In this document: one piece after another, positions 15,030-16,683 of the stretch
How the letters are laid out: the number at the start of each line of letters is the position of its first letter
Numbering within the stretch: position 1 is the first letter of the stretch
The notes under the pieces: generated by a model
The model's input: only the letters and a program-made list of their open reading frames with translations
Database searches by the model: none
What the model was told of the DNA's origin: nothing
From: Woeseiaceae bacterium
GTDB lineage: Bacteria; Pseudomonadota; Gammaproteobacteria; Steroidobacterales; Woeseiaceae
Assembly (NCBI GenBank): GCA_022866645.1
Contig: JALHUQ010000200.1
Location: 1-16,683, forward strand
Length of the DNA: 16,683 bases
Reading direction: 5' to 3'
Program-made: the position numbers and the translations under genes

Positions 15030-15140
15030 ATGGACGAGATCGAACGCAAGAAAGGCATTCGTCACACGACTTTGATCGTCTCTGCGATCGCACTGGCGTT
15101 TTTTGTGGGCTTTATCCTGATGGGAGTCCTGCGTGCTTAA
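15030..15140 (+). CDS. Small membrane protein in the cox operon (oxidase small assembly protein-like)
   Basis: This 36-residue ORF reads MDEIERKKGIRHTTLIVSAI and then a hydrophobic stretch to the end. It has a charged head (residues 1-11) and one transmembrane segment at about 13-34. It starts two bases after the coxA stop and its last 8 bases overlap the GTG start of ctaG. Small single-span proteins of this size and position, annotated as cytochrome oxidase small assembly protein, are known in some Beta- and Gammaproteobacteria; I assign it to that group from position, length and topology only. The overlap with ctaG suggests that its translation drives CtaG translation. There is only a weak GAG ribosome binding site. 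Confidence 0.72.
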   Translation: MDEIERKKGIRHTTLIVSAIALAFFVGFILMGVLRA

Positions 15141-15675
15141 GGTCAGCAAGCACCGTTCACTGGTCGGTCAGTTACTCCTGATGACCGTCGCAATGTTCGG
15201 CTTCGGTTTCCTGCTGGTACCGTTATATGACGTCTTCTGCGAAGTCACCGGTTTCGGCGGCCGCACGAATGCAGTGGCGGCCGCCGTGGACGAAGCGCCC
15301 GACCTGACGCGTGAAATTCGCATTGAATTTCTGACGACCGTGAATTCGTATGCGCAGTTCGAATTCGTCGCGGATGTCGACAGTATGACTGTTCACCCTG
15401 GCAGGATGTATGCCGCGACGTTTACGGCGAAAAACCTCGCTGCGGGGCATAAGATTGCACAAGCGGTACCGAGCATTGCGCCGGGGTCAGCGGCCGAATA
15501 TTTTACGAAGATCGAGTGTTTTTGTTTTACGAGCCAGGAGTTCATGGCGAACGAGGAGCGGACAATGCCGCTGCAGTTCATCGTCAGCCCGGAGCTGCCG
15601 GACTACGTCGACACGATCACTTTGCAATACACGTTTTTTGATACCGCGCCCGTGGCGGCGAATGTAGAGAATTAA
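15133..15675 (+). CDS. ctaG: Cytochrome c oxidase assembly protein CtaG/Cox11
   Basis: Cox11/CtaG is a membrane-anchored copper chaperone that inserts CuB into subunit I. The 180-residue protein has a short cytoplasmic N-terminus, one transmembrane helix at about 12-31, then VPLYDVFCEVTGFGG with Cys36, and the copper-binding pair Cys129 and Cys131 in IECFCFTSQ. The remainder is the immunoglobulin-like periplasmic domain, ending with TLQYTFFD near residue 170. The start is GTG at 15133, preceded by GGGAG at 15122-15126, a good ribosome binding site located inside the small upstream ORF. The coxC start follows its stop by one base. Confidence 0.95.
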   Translation: MLKVSKHRSLVGQLLLMTVAMFGFGFLLVPLYDVFCEVTGFGGRTNAVAAAVDEAPDLTREIRIEFLTTVNSYAQFEFVADVDSMTVHPGRMYAATFTAKNLAAGHKIAQAVPSIAPGSAAEYFTKIECFCFTSQEFMANEERTMPLQFIVSPELPDYVDTITLQYTFFDTAPVAANVEN

Positions 15676-15676
15676 C

Positions 15677-16561
15677 ATGACGACAGCATCACACGATCAA
15701 AACGCTGACGAACGTTATTACGTTCCACACGGCAGTCACTGGCCCGTAGTTGGCTCACTGGGCCTCTTGTTTCTGATGGTTGGCGTATCGGTCTGGCTGA
15801 ACGGCGCAGACGCCGGTTTCTACATCATGCTGACGGGCTTTGCGATCATCATCTTCATGCTGACGGGTTGGTTCGGCACCGTAATCGGCGAAAGCGTCAG
15901 TGGCCTGTACAACGCTCAGGTCGACAAATCGTTTCGACAGGGCATGTTCTGGTTCATCTTTTCAGAGGTCATGTTCTTCGCCGCATTTTTCGGCGCTCTG
16001 TTCTACGCCCGTAACATGTCCATTCCCTGGCTCGGCGGCGACAGCAATAATTTCTTCACCAACCTGTTGCTCTGGGAAGGCTACGAAAGCACCTGGCCGA
16101 GCAACGGCCCGGGCAACATCGGCGGCAACTACGAGGCAATGCCGCCTCTCGGCTTGCCGCTGATCAATACCGTGCTGCTGCTAAGCAGCTCTATCACCGT
16201 CACAATTGCGCACCACGCGCTGATCGCCGCTAAGCGCACACAGCTGACCGTCTTCCTGGCCGCAACTTTCCTGCTTGGTTTCGCTTTCGTTTACTTGCAG
16301 GGCGTCGAGTACATGGAAGCCTACGAGCACCTGAATCTGAAGCTTACCTCCGGCATCTACGGTTCGACGTTCTTCATGCTGACGGGTTTCCACGGCATGC
16401 ACGTGACCATCGGTGCGATCATGCTGACCGTTATCTGGTTTCGAGTATTAAAGGGTCATTTTTCGGCCGAGAAACATTTCGCGTTTGAAGCCGTTGCCTG
16501 GTACTGGCACTTCGTCGACGTAGTCTGGGTCGGCCTTTACGTCTTCGTCTACTGGATGTGA
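15677..16561 (+). CDS. coxC: Cytochrome c oxidase subunit III
   Basis: Subunit III is a seven-helix membrane protein that stabilises subunit I and supports proton uptake. The 294-residue protein has helices at about 24-42, 47-68, 88-110, 155-180, 191-211, 233-256 and 270-293. Family segments include FRQGMFWFIFSEVMFFAAF at 86-104 with the conserved membrane glutamate, TGFHGMHVTIG at about 236-246, and the closing WYWHFVDVVWVGLYVFVYWM. The N-terminus carries VPHGSHWP near residues 16-23, a usual Cox3 start. The final base of its TGA stop is the first base of the long palindrome at 16561-16634. Confidence 0.97.
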   Translation: MTTASHDQNADERYYVPHGSHWPVVGSLGLLFLMVGVSVWLNGADAGFYIMLTGFAIIIFMLTGWFGTVIGESVSGLYNAQVDKSFRQGMFWFIFSEVMFFAAFFGALFYARNMSIPWLGGDSNNFFTNLLLWEGYESTWPSNGPGNIGGNYEAMPPLGLPLINTVLLLSSSITVTIAHHALIAAKRTQLTVFLAATFLLGFAFVYLQGVEYMEAYEHLNLKLTSGIYGSTFFMLTGFHGMHVTIGAIMLTVIWFRVLKGHFSAEKHFAFEAVAWYWHFVDVVWVGLYVFVYWM

Positions 16562-16634
16562 GCCTGCGGGAGTTATGGTGACAGTGACCTTAACCCCGGA
16601 GTTAAGGTCACTGTCACCATAACTCCCGCAGGCT
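16561..16634. repeat. 74-bp perfect palindrome (34-bp arms, 6-bp loop), REP/REPIN-like
   Basis: The left arm 16561-16594 and the right arm 16601-16634 are exact reverse complements around the loop CCCGGA. The core reads GGTGACAGTGACCTTAAC. It begins on the last base of the coxC stop and ends inside the stop codon of the convergent reading frame from the right edge. It would form a very stable cruciform or RNA hairpin and probably separates the two convergent transcripts, although there is no T-tract. The core resembles the GTGACAGTG-type palindromes I recall as dispersed repeats in environmental Gammaproteobacteria, often near REP-associated tyrosine transposases; that link is from memory. 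Confidence 0.9.
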
Positions 16635-16683
16635 AGGCCGGGGGCTGTATCCAGCCCAGGAAGTACGACGCGACAAGGAAGAT
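16633..16683 (-). CDS. C-terminal end of an unidentified, possibly membrane protein (partial)
   Basis: On the minus strand a frame open to the right edge encodes IFLVASYFLGWIQPPA and then a TAG stop at 16635-16633. The 16 residues look like the end of a hydrophobic helix with a short polar tail. The convergent palindrome abuts this stop exactly as it abuts the coxC stop, which supports a real gene end here. Too little is visible to name it, and another frame could be the true one. Confidence 0.45.
   Translation of the reverse strand: MFLVASYFLGWIQPPA

Noticed and set aside
16561..16634. Reading the palindrome as a standard Rho-independent terminator
   Set aside because: The stem is far longer than usual and no T-tract follows on either strand, so a repeat-element reading fits better, though it may still end transcription.

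Overview
The window is a stretch of ordinary, tightly packed bacterial chromosome. It most resembles a Gammaproteobacterium of moderately high GC. The reasons are the conserved gene order yicC-gmk-rpoZ-spoT-ridA-recG, the divergent rph-rdgB-hemW block, a gammaproteobacterial-type UbiA, a BioC/ComF pair, and an aa3-type cytochrome oxidase operon (coxB-coxA-small ORF-ctaG-coxC). I cannot fix the genus. An environmental lineage near Woeseiales, Chromatiales or Steroidobacterales is a guess from family resemblance only.

Layout. (1) Positions 1-2716, minus strand: a four-gene run of PP2C-type protein phosphatase, rph, rdgB and hemW (cut by the left edge), with overlapping stop/start codons between the last three. 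(2) Positions 2717-2829: a divergent intergenic region with a small inverted repeat. (3) Positions 2830-10818, plus strand: yicC, gmk, rpoZ, spoT, ridA, recG, ubiA and an unrecognised single-membrane-span protein. Most are spaced by a few bases or overlap; the exceptions are gaps of about 110 bp before rpoZ and about 67 bp before spoT. (4) Positions 10822-11466, minus strand: comF, convergent with the hypothetical gene and divergent from bioC (11529-12380, plus). (5) Positions 12381-12639: the largest non-coding stretch, with two inverted repeats and candidate -10 boxes, leading into the cox operon. (6) Positions 12640-16561, plus strand: coxB, coxA, a 36-residue membrane ORF, ctaG and coxC. 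(7) Positions 16561-16634: a perfect 34-bp-arm palindrome that completes the coxC stop codon and also the stop of a convergent reading frame entering from the right edge.

How the genes work together. The left half is a nucleotide and stringent-response neighbourhood: guanylate kinase makes GDP, SpoT makes and hydrolyses (p)ppGpp, omega is an RNA polymerase subunit linked to the ppGpp response in Proteobacteria, RNase PH and YicC act on RNA, RdgB cleans the nucleotide pool, and RecG handles stalled forks. The right half is respiratory: UbiA supplies ubiquinone, CoxA/B/C form the oxidase core, and CtaG delivers copper.

There is no phage, CRISPR, transposase or defence system here. The best candidates for something under-described are the long palindrome at the coxC end, the 36-aa ORF inside the cox operon, the 169-aa membrane protein after ubiA, the PP2C phosphatase with no kinase beside it, and the structured region upstream of coxB.
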